From positions 1-64,000 of the forward strand of contig DJMA01000041.1 of the NCBI GenBank assembly GCA_002436415.1: 64,000 nt of DNA, written 5' to 3'. Shown piece by piece: positions 1 to 8,165 of the stretch. The notes below the pieces were generated by a model, which was given only the letters and a program-made list of their open reading frames with translations, was not told the origin of the DNA and did no database searches. The position numbers were made by a program, and so were the translations under genes. Every line of letters starts with the position of its first letter. Positions within the stretch are counted from its first letter, which is position 1. Origin of the DNA: Bdellovibrionaceae bacterium UBA6502. Lineage in GTDB: Bacteria; Bdellovibrionota; Bdellovibrionia; Bdellovibrionales; UBA840.

Positions 1-59
1 CTTCCTGATCCAAAAAGGTCTGAGAAAAACACTTTTGTTTCATACGGCCTCTTTCTCAT
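1..59 (-). CDS. Possible N-terminus of an unknown gene running off the left edge
   Basis: On the minus strand the frame is open from a TGA near 155 to the window edge. The first ATG is at 59-57 and starts a peptide MRKRPYETKVFF followed by SDLFGSG. Part of this frame lies inside the repeat core. In the second copy the same frame continues into different sequence. The region upstream of the ATG is only weakly SD-like (AAGAAGAA). With about 19 visible codons it may be a real gene start, a mobile-element gene, or a chance open frame. I do not recognise it. Confidence 0.22.
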   Translation of the reverse strand, partial: MRKRPYETKVFFSDLFGSG

Positions 60-134
60 TTCTTCTTGGCTAAATCTCGTCGTTTTTTCTTTGTTTGCTG
101 GCGCAGGGATAGTGGGCGGCTTTGCCGCCGTTGG
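1..134. repeat. Modular dispersed repeat, copy 1 (91-bp core at 44-134)
   Basis: Bases 44-134 are identical to 17234-17324 in the same orientation (91 bp, no mismatch by eye). A short hairpin, GGCGGC-TTT-GCCGCC, lies at 115-129 in the core. Bases 1-49 read on the minus strand match 17111-17159, sharing the blocks TGAAACAAAAGT and TTTTTCTCAGAC, so the two modules sit in a different relative orientation here. Past 134 the copies drift apart but stay loosely alignable for about 40 bp. From 135 to 303 I see no gene, only the leader of the next gene. This could be a mobile-element remnant or a non-autonomous dispersed repeat. Confidence 0.85.
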
Positions 135-303
135 CTGTTGAAGTTGCTTCTCTCAGCAAGGTTTCTATCGGGAACTGTCAAAAGTGTTTACAGTGCGGTG
201 TAAGGCTTACGTGTTGCAATTTTAGTGCAGCGGAATGCTGCATGAAAATTAGGGTGGTCAGCTGGATTGAGTTATATTGCTTGTACAGACAAGGAGATGT
301 GAC

Positions 304-1071
304 GTGAGTCCAATGACCGATGACTTTAGACAGTATTTGCAGGCAGAGCTTTTGCGGAGAATTGAAAAGAATAGTAGCTATTCTTTAAGGGCCTTTGCTC
401 AATTGCTAGACACGCATTCTGGGAGTCTTTCTCAATATCTTGCTGGTAAGAGAAAGATCAGTAAACAGAAGCTAAAAGCTTGGTGTCACAAATTAGATTT
501 GGATCCGAAGCAGTCGGAATTATTTTGTCAGAAAAATGAAATTTCTAAAAACAGAAAGCGAAGTGAACTTGAGATTAGCATGGATAATTTTGAAGCCATC
601 AGTCAATGGTATCACTTTGCAATATTAGAGTTAATTAAAACTCAGAACTTTAATAGAGATCCAAAGTGGATTGCAAAACGCTTAGGAATTAAAAGTTTAG
701 AGGCGAAATTGGCTCTTGAACGACTTATGCGCTTAGAGCTAGTACGGGAAGATGAGAATGGGAAATTGGTTGTAGGAAACACTAGTTTTTCCACTTTAAA
801 TCATGAGTACACTAGCTCAGCCTTAAAGAAGCTGCAAAAACAAATTTTGGAAAAGGCACAACTGGCTTTGGAAGAAACTACTTTTGAACAGCGACTACAA
901 ACCACCATTACAGTGGCAGTAGATTCTAAGAAACTTAACTTAATTAAAGAGAAAATTTTGAATTTCCAAGCAGAGCTCAATGAGTATATTGAAGACATGT
1001 CAGACTGTGATGAAGTTTATAATATTTCCTTTAGTAGCTATCCCGTAACGAAAGAAAATTTGGAGAGATAA
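304..1071 (+). CDS. TIGR02147 (DUF4423) family regulator
   Basis: A 255-residue predicted cytoplasmic transcriptional regulator. The start is placed at the GTG at 304 because AAGGAG at 291-296 sits 7 bases upstream; the ATG at 313 is too far from it. Residues around 20-60 look like a compact helix-turn-helix (SLRAFAQLLDTHSGSLSQYL, then a KRKIS turn). The rest is the helical DUF4423-type region with a 'WYHFAILELI' segment. This family is known mainly from Bdellovibrionota and Fibrobacteres and is often next to an exported protein. Here the stop is one base before the ATG of the exported HExxH lipoprotein, so the two are almost certainly co-transcribed. The exact target is unknown. Confidence 0.8.
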   Translation: MSPMTDDFRQYLQAELLRRIEKNSSYSLRAFAQLLDTHSGSLSQYLAGKRKISKQKLKAWCHKLDLDPKQSELFCQKNEISKNRKRSELEISMDNFEAISQWYHFAILELIKTQNFNRDPKWIAKRLGIKSLEAKLALERLMRLELVREDENGKLVVGNTSFSTLNHEYTSSALKKLQKQILEKAQLALEETTFEQRLQTTITVAVDSKKLNLIKEKILNFQAELNEYIEDMSDCDEVYNISFSSYPVTKENLER

Positions 1072-1072
1072 G

Positions 1073-2284
1073 ATGAAAAAAAATATTTTTATAATGATAT
1101 TACTAACTAGTTTAACTTTTAGCGTTTCATGTACAAAAGAAGAAATTAGATACATACAACCACAAGCCTTTAATGCTGTAGATATTCAGGAGACTGAGGG
1201 ACCTGTAACGCATGGAGGGGAGGAAGAGCGTACTCGAGCAAGGCTCCTCAAGGCATATTATGAAGGCTATGAATCGGTGGGTGATGAAAACGTGAAGAAC
1301 CACAGTCTAGCCTATTGGTCAATGCTCAAGCTAGTATACAAGTACCCATCTATTTTACGAATTCCACAGAGTTTAATCCCAGTTTTAGAAAAGCTTTTTG
1401 AAGGGGACGCTATTTTTGAGGAGATAGAAAAATCAAAAATCCATGTAAAAGTATTTGCACCTTACAACTTCACAGGAACCCAAGAAGAAAAAGAGAGGGA
1501 ATTTGGTAGTTGTTTCAGAGAGATTCCAGGCAGAAAAAAGCAAGCCATGCCTTCAACCACAAAAGAGGATCATTTTGCCGAGGTTTGTATCGATGCGAAA
1601 ATGTCGTCTAAGACTGGACCTACAAATGCAGAAAAAGTTGCTCTATTTTCGGGCCATGAACTTTTACATCATTTTAACTATGGATTTGATGATGAAGATA
1701 CGGTCATTGCAATGATGCAAGATTTTGTTGCCAGAACATATGATCGTATTGCAGAAGTGGCAGGGTGGAGAGCCTACGATGCTATCTCTAGATCTAATGT
1801 TTTACGAGTATCGTCTAATGATCTAATTGAATTTCGTTGGGAAAATTTTAATCATGACATTAATCTTAAGTTATTTGATGAAATAAAAGCATTTTCGGAC
1901 TACGACAAAAAAACGAAAGATTTGGTTTGTAGCACTGATAAAAGTAAATGTGAGGCAGGATACATAGCTAATAGGCACACTTTTTCACTGTCAGAAGACT
2001 TGTTCAATATGGAAATAGATGTCGATTTTAAAGTACCTCTTTTTTATAATTTAGAGACAGGGAGTCTGGGTGGGGCTTTAGACCTAAGCAAAATAAAAAA
2101 TGACGTATACTTTATTTTCGGGATGTTCATTAAAGAGAGGGATGATCATATGGGAAATTCCTTCTTATTCCAAGGTGATACAGTAGCTATATATAAGAAC
2201 GGTGTGAAACAGATTAGTTTAGATTACAGAAATGGAAATTACCTAGAGCATGAGACAGATTTGATCTTAGTCATCGAAGACTAG
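1073..2284 (+). CDS. Predicted exported lipoprotein with HExxH (zincin-like) motif
   Basis: A 403-residue protein, not assignable to a named family. It has a short basic start, a hydrophobic core and a Cys at residue 20 in the context SVSC, which suggests lipoprotein signal-peptidase processing although the -3 Ser is not ideal. Residues 195-200 read HELLHH inside a hydrophobic helix, the HExxH signature of zinc metallopeptidases. A third ligand cannot be assigned; acidic residues follow shortly (FDDEDT). The C-terminal third looks beta-rich. The gene starts one base after the TIGR02147 regulator and is followed by a strong terminator, so it forms a two-gene operon. Inference: an envelope protease under the control of, or sensed by, its neighbour. 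It could also be an inactive zincin fold. Confidence 0.6.
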   Translation: MKKNIFIMILLTSLTFSVSCTKEEIRYIQPQAFNAVDIQETEGPVTHGGEEERTRARLLKAYYEGYESVGDENVKNHSLAYWSMLKLVYKYPSILRIPQSLIPVLEKLFEGDAIFEEIEKSKIHVKVFAPYNFTGTQEEKEREFGSCFREIPGRKKQAMPSTTKEDHFAEVCIDAKMSSKTGPTNAEKVALFSGHELLHHFNYGFDDEDTVIAMMQDFVARTYDRIAEVAGWRAYDAISRSNVLRVSSNDLIEFRWENFNHDINLKLFDEIKAFSDYDKKTKDLVCSTDKSKCEAGYIANRHTFSLSEDLFNMEIDVDFKVPLFYNLETGSLGGALDLSKIKNDVYFIFGMFIKERDDHMGNSFLFQGDTVAIYKNGVKQISLDYRNGNYLEHETDLILVIED

Positions 2285-2292
2285 TAGGGTTA

Positions 2293-2327
2293 GCACTCGG
2301 TGAGAAATCATTGAGTGCCGATTTTTT
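2293..2327 (+). terminator. Rho-independent terminator after the lipoprotein gene
   Basis: GCACTCGGTGA (2293-2303) pairs with TCATTGAGTGC (2308-2318), 11 pairs including two G-T wobbles, around a GAAA loop. A run of T follows at 2322-2327. It closes the two-gene operon. Confidence 0.88.
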
Positions 2328-2405
2328 ATCTAGTTGTTTTTCATCTCTGAAAATAAAAACAAGCTTTACTTTACTGAGAAGTTAAAGCCATGCTACAAAA
2401 ATCTT

Positions 2406-4022
2406 ATGCTTAGTTTTTCAAATGTATCTAAATCTTATGGTCCCCAGGTTTTGTTTAAATCTGGTTCTTTTCAAATTAACCCTGGCGAAAAAGTGGGCTT
2501 GGTAGGTCCTAATGGAACTGGTAAAACCAGCTTGTTTCGTCTAGTCATCGGTGAAGAAAAGCCTGACGAGGGGCAGATTAGTTTTCCTGATAAAATGCGC
2601 TTGGCCTATTTTTCTCAAAATGTAGGGGAGATGAAAGGTTTATCGGCCATTTCTGCGGTTGTAGGTAGTGATAAAAAACTAGCTGGATTAACTAAAGAAT
2701 TGACCGAATTGCAAAATAAATTGGCCGATTATGAAAGCTTGTCAGAAGATGATATGAACAAAGTCCTAGAAAGAATGGGCGATGTTCAAACTGAATTTGA
2801 GCAACTTGGTGGTTATGACATTGAAACTCGTGCGGCAGAAATATTAACAGGACTTGGTATCACGCCAGCTGATCATCATAAAGATGTTGGTGAGTTTAGT
2901 GGTGGTTGGAAAATGAGAATCGCTTTGGCGCAAGTTTTGGTTCTACAGCCTGATTTAATCGTGATGGATGAGCCTACTAACTATCTTGATATGGAGACCA
3001 TACTTTGGCTCGAGGAGTGGTTGCAAAACTTTCCTGGCGCCATTTTTATGACCACTCATGATAAAGACTTTATGAATAATATTGTAAAGAAGGTGGTTGA
3101 AATCAACCATGGCCGAATTACCACTTACGGCGGCAATTATGACTTTTACCTGCAAGAAAAAGAAATTCGAAAAGAGCAACTTCTTGCGGAATATAAACGT
3201 CAACAAGATAAACTTGCTAAAGAAGAAGAGTTCATTGCTAAGTTTAAAGCCCGAGCATCTCATGCAGCACAAGTGCAATCACGTATTAAAAATCTAGAAA
3301 AGATCGACCGTATTGAATTGCCTCAAGAAGAGGTTGTCGCCAAATTTGAATTCACTAAACCCGCTCGTGGTGGTGATGATGTAGTAGGGATTAGCAATTT
3401 GTCGAAGAATTGGGGAGATAAGAAAATTTTTGAAAATTTAGACGCGCAAATTCAGCGTTTAGATAAAATTGCAGTAGTGGGTGTAAACGGAGCTGGTAAA
3501 AGTACTCTATTAAAAGTAATTACAGGACAAACCGATGCTACTAAAGGGGAAGCTAAAATTGGACCAAGTATTAAGATGGGCTATTTTAGTCAGTATTCAT
3601 TAGAGGTTCTAAACCCTGAAAATACTGTTTTAGAACAAATTTCCGAGTATTTAAAAGAGGCCAGTTCTGCGTACCTAAGAAACCTCTTGGCCGCCTTTTT
3701 ATTTAGAGGCGATGATGTTGATAAAAAGGTAAAATATTTAAGCGGTGGAGAAAAAAGTCGATTGATTTTAGCTGCTCTTCTGTCACAAAATAATAACTTC
3801 TTAGTATTGGATGAGCCGACCAACCATCTTGATATTCATTCCCGTGAGGTCCTGCTCAATGCCTTAAAAGAATTTGAAGGAACCATCTTATTTGTCAGTC
3901 ACGATCGTTCCTTCTTGCATGAGCTAGCCGAGAAAGTCTATGAAGTAGATACTGGTGAAATTCGAATTTACCCAGGTAACTATCAGTACTACCTTGATAA
4001 AAAAGCCAGTAGTCTACAGTAG
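2406..4022 (+). CDS. ABC-F family ATPase (Uup/YheS/EttA-like ribosome-associated)
   Basis: A 538-residue soluble protein with two ABC cassettes and no membrane domain, the ABC-F layout. The first cassette has Walker A GPNGTGKT at 34-41, signature SGGWKMR and Walker B LIVMDEPTNYLD. A charged linker rich in Lys and Glu follows. The second cassette has GVNGAGKST, LSGGEKSR and LVLDEPTNHLD. ABC-F proteins bind the ribosome E site and relieve stalling or confer antibiotic protection; which subfamily this is cannot be settled by eye. The ATG at 2406 begins at the conserved 'LSFSNVSKSYG' strand; the open frame extends upstream but that part resembles no domain. It lies alone between a terminator and a 324-base gap. 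Confidence 0.9.
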   Translation: MLSFSNVSKSYGPQVLFKSGSFQINPGEKVGLVGPNGTGKTSLFRLVIGEEKPDEGQISFPDKMRLAYFSQNVGEMKGLSAISAVVGSDKKLAGLTKELTELQNKLADYESLSEDDMNKVLERMGDVQTEFEQLGGYDIETRAAEILTGLGITPADHHKDVGEFSGGWKMRIALAQVLVLQPDLIVMDEPTNYLDMETILWLEEWLQNFPGAIFMTTHDKDFMNNIVKKVVEINHGRITTYGGNYDFYLQEKEIRKEQLLAEYKRQQDKLAKEEEFIAKFKARASHAAQVQSRIKNLEKIDRIELPQEEVVAKFEFTKPARGGDDVVGISNLSKNWGDKKIFENLDAQIQRLDKIAVVGVNGAGKSTLLKVITGQTDATKGEAKIGPSIKMGYFSQYSLEVLNPENTVLEQISEYLKEASSAYLRNLLAAFLFRGDDVDKKVKYLSGGEKSRLILAALLSQNNNFLVLDEPTNHLDIHSREVLLNALKEFEGTILFVSHDRSFLHELAEKVYEVDTGEIRIYPGNYQYYLDKKASSLQ

Positions 4023-4346
4023 AAAGTAATTTTTAGTATTCAAAATACTTCTATGAAACGGCTAAGCTCTGTACGCTATCGCTTGTTTTAAGCTAAGTCC
4101 TTTTAGTAAATGTGTGGGCTCGGTGTCGTCAGTCATAAACTTGTAAAAAGAATTTCGTTAAGCAATTTGGCTTAGAAATCAAAGTTGCCTCTGTTGGAGC
4201 CTCCCTGTTTGCTCTAAAATAATGACCTTCTGCACTTTTAGGTCAGGTTATGCTTAGACTAAAATTTAAGTGCCCAAAATTGTTAATCACTACATTTGAA
4301 ATAGTAATTTTGTTTCCAAAACCACGTTTATTTGCATTTGGCGAGC
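4023..4346. other. Intergenic region with a small inverted repeat
   Basis: No gene was found here. A small inverted repeat TGACCT-N11-AGGTCA lies at 4223-4245 about 100 bases before the next start and could be an operator. A weak AGTATT/AATACT hairpin follows the ABC-F stop but has no T-run. The remainder is AT-rich leader. Confidence 0.3.
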
Positions 4347-5267
4347 ATGATTATTGAATCTAAAAAGCTTTGGATGAGAGTTTTATTGATATTAGTTTTT
4401 GGCGGAATGATGTTTCAGGCTTTTGCCTTGCCTTGCGGCTTTTCAGCGAATGCTCATATTGGCAGTGAGTCTCGTTTTTATGAGCAGGCCTATTTGTTGG
4501 ATAAACCCCTGCGAAATTACGAGCTTGTGTTAAATGAATTGCACAATACTCAAGGGGCAAAAGAAACTCGTACTTTTAAGTCAAGAGGGGATCGAGTTTC
4601 GCCCAATGGAGTGTTTCTAATTGAATCCAAAAACTCACTTCTCTATGTAGAGAAAAAAGACCGGGCTCACTCAGAGTGGTTAACTTATGACTTGTTTGGA
4701 AAGTTTAAGAGTCGACCAAAAAACTTAAAGATCCCATTTAGTGTATATGACCAAGGAGTTTTTCGGCAAATTTATATTCCCAAAAGTGTAGAATACTTTT
4801 CTCTTTTTGGGCTGAATTTAAAATCTAGCACAGAGATCCTATTTCCAAACATAGAAGTTGATAACAAAGTTCGAGATTGGTTGGATGCTTTTTATTATTT
4901 GATAGGAAATGCTGATGGCAATTTTATGGATAGAATAAGTGAGCATTTGTATGTCGGAAAAGGCAAGGATGTTTTAATCATTGATCATGCTGACGCCTTT
5001 GGTTTTGGAGTAGAAAATTATATCCCTGAAGGTAGAGTTGTGAATGGATTTAATCATTACAGCTCAGAGAAGCCAAACTTTAATGTAAGGTCAAAAGTTT
5101 TTCGTGCTTTTGTTCGAGAGCTTCAGTTGGGTTTAGCAAATGAGATTAAGGATTGGTTTTTAGAGAATCAGTTGGTGAAAGATAAGCTTAGTGACCAACA
5201 ACAAGAGGCTTTTTTAGCGAGACTTGCCTATTTATCAAACTTAAATTTTGAACGATCCAGCTGGTGA
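4347..5267 (+). CDS. Exported protein with atypical-kinase-like motifs, paralogue 1
   Basis: A 306-residue protein with a signal peptide (hydrophobic core ending MMFQAFA, likely cleaved before LPCG). It is paralogous to the next gene: both carry a GD-VSPNGV-L-ES block, then SLLYVEKKD, EWL and FKSRPK. Motifs suggest a PI4K/FAM20/HipA-type kinase fold: a beta3-like Lys in VEKK (103-104), a Glu about nine residues later (SEWL), a loop LIGNADG with Asp190, and a DFG-like LIIDHADAFG with Asp213. The catalytic-loop Asn of canonical kinases is not obvious; a His may occupy that place. The ATG at 4347 is chosen; the SD is weak and the ATG at 4374 is also possible. No biochemical function is proven. 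Only one Cys is present, three residues after the predicted cleavage site. Confidence 0.55.
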   Translation: MIIESKKLWMRVLLILVFGGMMFQAFALPCGFSANAHIGSESRFYEQAYLLDKPLRNYELVLNELHNTQGAKETRTFKSRGDRVSPNGVFLIESKNSLLYVEKKDRAHSEWLTYDLFGKFKSRPKNLKIPFSVYDQGVFRQIYIPKSVEYFSLFGLNLKSSTEILFPNIEVDNKVRDWLDAFYYLIGNADGNFMDRISEHLYVGKGKDVLIIDHADAFGFGVENYIPEGRVVNGFNHYSSEKPNFNVRSKVFRAFVRELQLGLANEIKDWFLENQLVKDKLSDQQQEAFLARLAYLSNLNFERSSW

Positions 5268-5442
5268 TAGATGAGAATGTATTTTTAAAAAATGAACAAG
5301 GAAACAGATTAAAAGAGAAGATGAATTCCAAATGAGAAGTGAATTGAAAAACCTTAGAAGAATTTCCAGAAGCTTGTGTGATGGTTATTTTTGGACTAAA
5401 AAATCTTTGTTACGATAATACTATTTATTTAAAGAGGGCTTT

Positions 5443-6333
5443 TTGCAGATTTCTAAAATCTTAATTTTATTTTTCTATATACTTTTGGGCTTCAGCCAAG
5501 CCATGGCCATGGATTGTGGATGGAGTGCTAAAAACTTTGAAGATAGCTTGCAAGCCTCTTTTTCCGCCCAAAAAGATTATTTGAACGAAAATTTTAAGAA
5601 CCGCCAAGAGCTCAGGGCTCATCTGTTAAATCCCGGAAAATCAAAACGCATTAAAGACTTTAAAAAAATTGGCGATGTAGTTTCTCCGAATGGTGTGAGC
5701 TTGTTTGAGTCTCCACAGTCTTTACTGTATGTTGAAAAAAAGGATGGCGCAGTTAGAGAGTGGTTGAGTTTCGAGATATTCACTCGCTTTAAATCTCGTC
5801 CTAAAAAGCTTTATATGCCAGAAGCTGTCTTGACGGAAGACCTAGTGTTTAGACATCTGTATATTCCTGAAACGAAGCCAAAACATTCGTGGAAAAACTA
5901 TTTTTCATGGGAGCATATTTCTAAATCCGCTGGTTCTTATGGTCACGCTACAAAAGAAATGGTGTATTGGTTAGAGCTTTTTAATTTTTTAATTGGAAAT
6001 CTCGACATCAAAGATGATCATTTTATTTTGGGGAAAAACCGAGAAGTTTTTTTGATCGATTTTGCATACTCTTTTTGGAGTGTCTTGGATGAAAGCCCTC
6101 TTCATTATCAAAAGCGTAGCGAATTTATGATGTCTTATTTTGAGGAGCCTCAAATAGACTTAAAAATCCCAATAGTTAGAAGGTTTGTGCAAGAGCTCCA
6201 ATCTGGATTGGGAGAAGAAATCCTAAACTGGTTTACCAGCCAAGAATTAGTCTACAAAATGCTTCGTAAAGAAAAGGAAATAGATCCGTTTCTGGAGAGG
6301 TTGGATTATTTGATGAACCTATCTTTGGATTAA
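5443..6333 (+). CDS. Exported protein with atypical-kinase-like motifs, paralogue 2
   Basis: A 296-residue paralogue of the preceding gene, 175 bases downstream. The TTG start is supported by AAAGAGGG at 5431-5438 and by a signal peptide that begins there (MQISKILILFFYILLGF, cleaved near SQAMA). The first downstream ATGs fall at the cleavage site, so they cannot be the start. Shared blocks are VSPNGVSLFES, SLLYVEKKD (Lys99-Lys100), REWLSFEIF, FKSRPKKL, FLIGNLDIKDDHF (Asp188) and VFLIDFAYSF (Asp206). The spacing of Lys, Glu, Asp and second Asp resembles PI4K-II, FAM20 and HipA-like kinases, but this is inference from motifs. Like its neighbour it has a single Cys close to the mature N-terminus (MDCGW). 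Local duplication is the simplest origin. Confidence 0.55.
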   Translation: MQISKILILFFYILLGFSQAMAMDCGWSAKNFEDSLQASFSAQKDYLNENFKNRQELRAHLLNPGKSKRIKDFKKIGDVVSPNGVSLFESPQSLLYVEKKDGAVREWLSFEIFTRFKSRPKKLYMPEAVLTEDLVFRHLYIPETKPKHSWKNYFSWEHISKSAGSYGHATKEMVYWLELFNFLIGNLDIKDDHFILGKNREVFLIDFAYSFWSVLDESPLHYQKRSEFMMSYFEEPQIDLKIPIVRRFVQELQSGLGEEILNWFTSQELVYKMLRKEKEIDPFLERLDYLMNLSLD

Positions 6334-6558
6334 GTCTAATTATCTATTCAAATTATATGATTGTTGAATATAGCTTGTAGCAGGAATTGGGTGTTTTTAG
6401 AGGCGATACTTCTGCGAATATTGTCACTAAGTTAAGTTTGTTCTTGTATCAGGTTGTGATCCAAAGGCAGCTGAGTAGCCTAGTTTAAGCGTAAAACTCA
6501 GTATATTTAAGTAGTTAAAATCATTTCGCTAAATCTACCTGAAAATGGCAGAGTGGGC

Positions 6559-7692
6559 ATGGTGTTTGCTTCTATTTTAAATATGCAGATATGGCCATTA
6601 AGTTTTTTATTTCTCTTCTTTTTTTCCAGCTTAAGCGCGAATCCGTGCTCTACTTCTGCTTCTGGCCGAGCTTTGTGGAGTGGGCTGAAAAGTGAAAAGG
6701 TTTTTCAGAATGGCATTGAAGTAAGTGGAGTTGTTAAGGTTTTAAATAAGCAGGGAATTGCCTATCTTCGTACAAAAGGAGATAGAATTCAGAACCTAAA
6801 GAATAAAAAAATCTATGTTTTATCCTTTTCTGGTGCGGGAGCTGTTAGCGCGAGTAGGCCTGAGTCTATGATTGAAAAATTTAAATCCTTTAATGATTTA
6901 AATAAATCAGTAGATGGTTCATCGTCTAAAACAGACTTAGTCTTCAAGCGCTATGATGTCTACCGGGATCTACAGGGAAAAATGATTTCGGAAGTTTTTC
7001 CTGTTCCCATGGCTGATTACAGTTTTGGTTTGCATTACGAAAATGTAAGAAGCTTAAACGATTACATAAAACTAGTGGATAGTCATGTTCGTGAGGTGAA
7101 GAGGCATTTACCCAAAGATGCACTATTGGTTGCAGATGGTAGAAGCTTTGGTGGCTTTATCGCAATGGAATTGGCTCATAGAGGAATTTTTGATGTTGCC
7201 TGGACTGAGGGTTTGTTTGTTCCTCGGGAAGATCTAATTCAAGGGAATATGGCTGCTTTGAGAAAGCATGTTGCTGATAATGCCAGGAGTTTTGAAGGGC
7301 GGGGGAAATATCGTAACAAAAAGCATCGAGATAGAGAGATTGCTAAACATCTAATGGAAGATCCAAATTACATTGATTGGCAGTGGATGAAGTGGGTAGA
7401 AAAAATGGCCTCCCAGGTAAGCTGGTTTTCATCAGAGCTAGGGCTTACATTTGCAGGAAGGGCTCTATTAATGCTTGGCGGGAAAGATTTTGAAGTTTCA
7501 TTGGCTGGAAGAAATTTAATGGAATCTTGGGGGAGCAGTAATGCCGGTATTGAATATTTTTTCTCTAAGACTGCTGGACATCAAGTCACAAAGACTTCTG
7601 GCCTGGATAGTGAAAAGCTAATTGGTGTGGCTAACTTTATTTATGGTCTAGAGTATCTCGATTTTCAGAAAAAATTTAAACAGCAGGAATAG
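6559..7692 (+). CDS. Exported alpha/beta-hydrolase-like protein
   Basis: A protein of about 377 residues with a signal peptide ending SSLSA before NPCST. Residues typical of the alpha/beta-hydrolase fold are visible: a strand-elbow DGRSFGGF (nucleophile Ser in GxSxG), a later LMLGGKDFEV that can supply the acid, and AGHQVT near the C-terminus that can supply His. The region before the elbow (IYVLSFSGAGAVSA) could form the oxyanion hole. The substrate is unknown; lipase, esterase or peptidase are all possible. The start could also be GTG 6553 or ATG 6583, and none has a clear SD. It follows the kinase-like pair after 225 bases and shares their single-Cys mature N-terminus. Confidence 0.6.
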   Translation: MVFASILNMQIWPLSFLFLFFFSSLSANPCSTSASGRALWSGLKSEKVFQNGIEVSGVVKVLNKQGIAYLRTKGDRIQNLKNKKIYVLSFSGAGAVSASRPESMIEKFKSFNDLNKSVDGSSSKTDLVFKRYDVYRDLQGKMISEVFPVPMADYSFGLHYENVRSLNDYIKLVDSHVREVKRHLPKDALLVADGRSFGGFIAMELAHRGIFDVAWTEGLFVPREDLIQGNMAALRKHVADNARSFEGRGKYRNKKHRDREIAKHLMEDPNYIDWQWMKWVEKMASQVSWFSSELGLTFAGRALLMLGGKDFEVSLAGRNLMESWGSSNAGIEYFFSKTAGHQVTKTSGLDSEKLIGVANFIYGLEYLDFQKKFKQQE

Positions 7693-7833
7693 AATAAAAT
7701 AAATTATTGAGTATTTACGCAATTTGCCCTGGTATTTGAAAGTCTCTTTTAGATTCATAACCTAATGCTCAGCTCCATAGCTTTTCAAAACAGCAATGAC
7801 TTTGCTAGTGTCTCATCGAAACAGGGGGAGACT

Positions 7834-8097
7834 ATGAAAAGTATATTGATTGCTATTGTAACATTGTTTTCGTTAGGTTCTGCCGCCGATATAATGGTGG
7901 TTCAGGAAGAAACAATAAGTGAACAGAGTATGAAGAGCTGTGAAGAAGCTAAAAACAAAATATTGCAAAGACTAGATGACTATGAAGGTGTGACTAAAAT
8001 TCGAATTCGAAAATGCAACAAAACGGGAGTTCACAATAATTTTAGGTACGATATAAATTTAACTCTTGAAAGAGAAGTGGGTTTATTAGAGGACTAA
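7834..8097 (+). CDS. Small exported protein of unknown function
   Basis: An 87-residue protein. The ATG at 7834 is preceded by GGGGGAG, while an upstream in-frame start at 7765 has no SD. Residues 1-18 form a signal peptide (MKSILIAIVTLFSLGSAA). The mature part is about 70 residues, acidic at both ends, with two Cys (KSCEEAK and RKCNKTG) that could form a disulfide in the periplasm. No family is recognised. It stands alone with a strong terminator downstream. Confidence 0.6.
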   Translation: MKSILIAIVTLFSLGSAADIMVVQEETISEQSMKSCEEAKNKILQRLDDYEGVTKIRIRKCNKTGVHNNFRYDINLTLEREVGLLED

Positions 8098-8133
8098 AAT
8101 CATTTTTATATTTAGAAATTCGTATCGAATAGT

Positions 8134-8163
8134 AAGAGGCTTTGTAAGGAGCCTCTTTTTTTG
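8134..8163 (+). terminator. Rho-independent terminator
   Basis: AAGAGGCT (8134-8141) pairs with AGCCTCTT (8150-8157) around an 8-base loop, followed by a T-run to 8162. It lies 37 bases after the small exported protein gene. Confidence 0.85.
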
Positions 8164-8165
8164 GC

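Noticed and set aside
122..307. Short plus-strand frame before the TIGR02147 gene
   Set aside because: No SD, starts inside the repeat, ends inside the next gene, and has no protein-like features beyond chance Cys.
4347..6333. Lipobox in the kinase-like pair and the hydrolase (Cys near the N-terminus)
   Set aside because: Residue -1 is Pro or Asp, which does not fit signal peptidase II; a normal AxA-type cleavage site lies 2-3 residues before the Cys.
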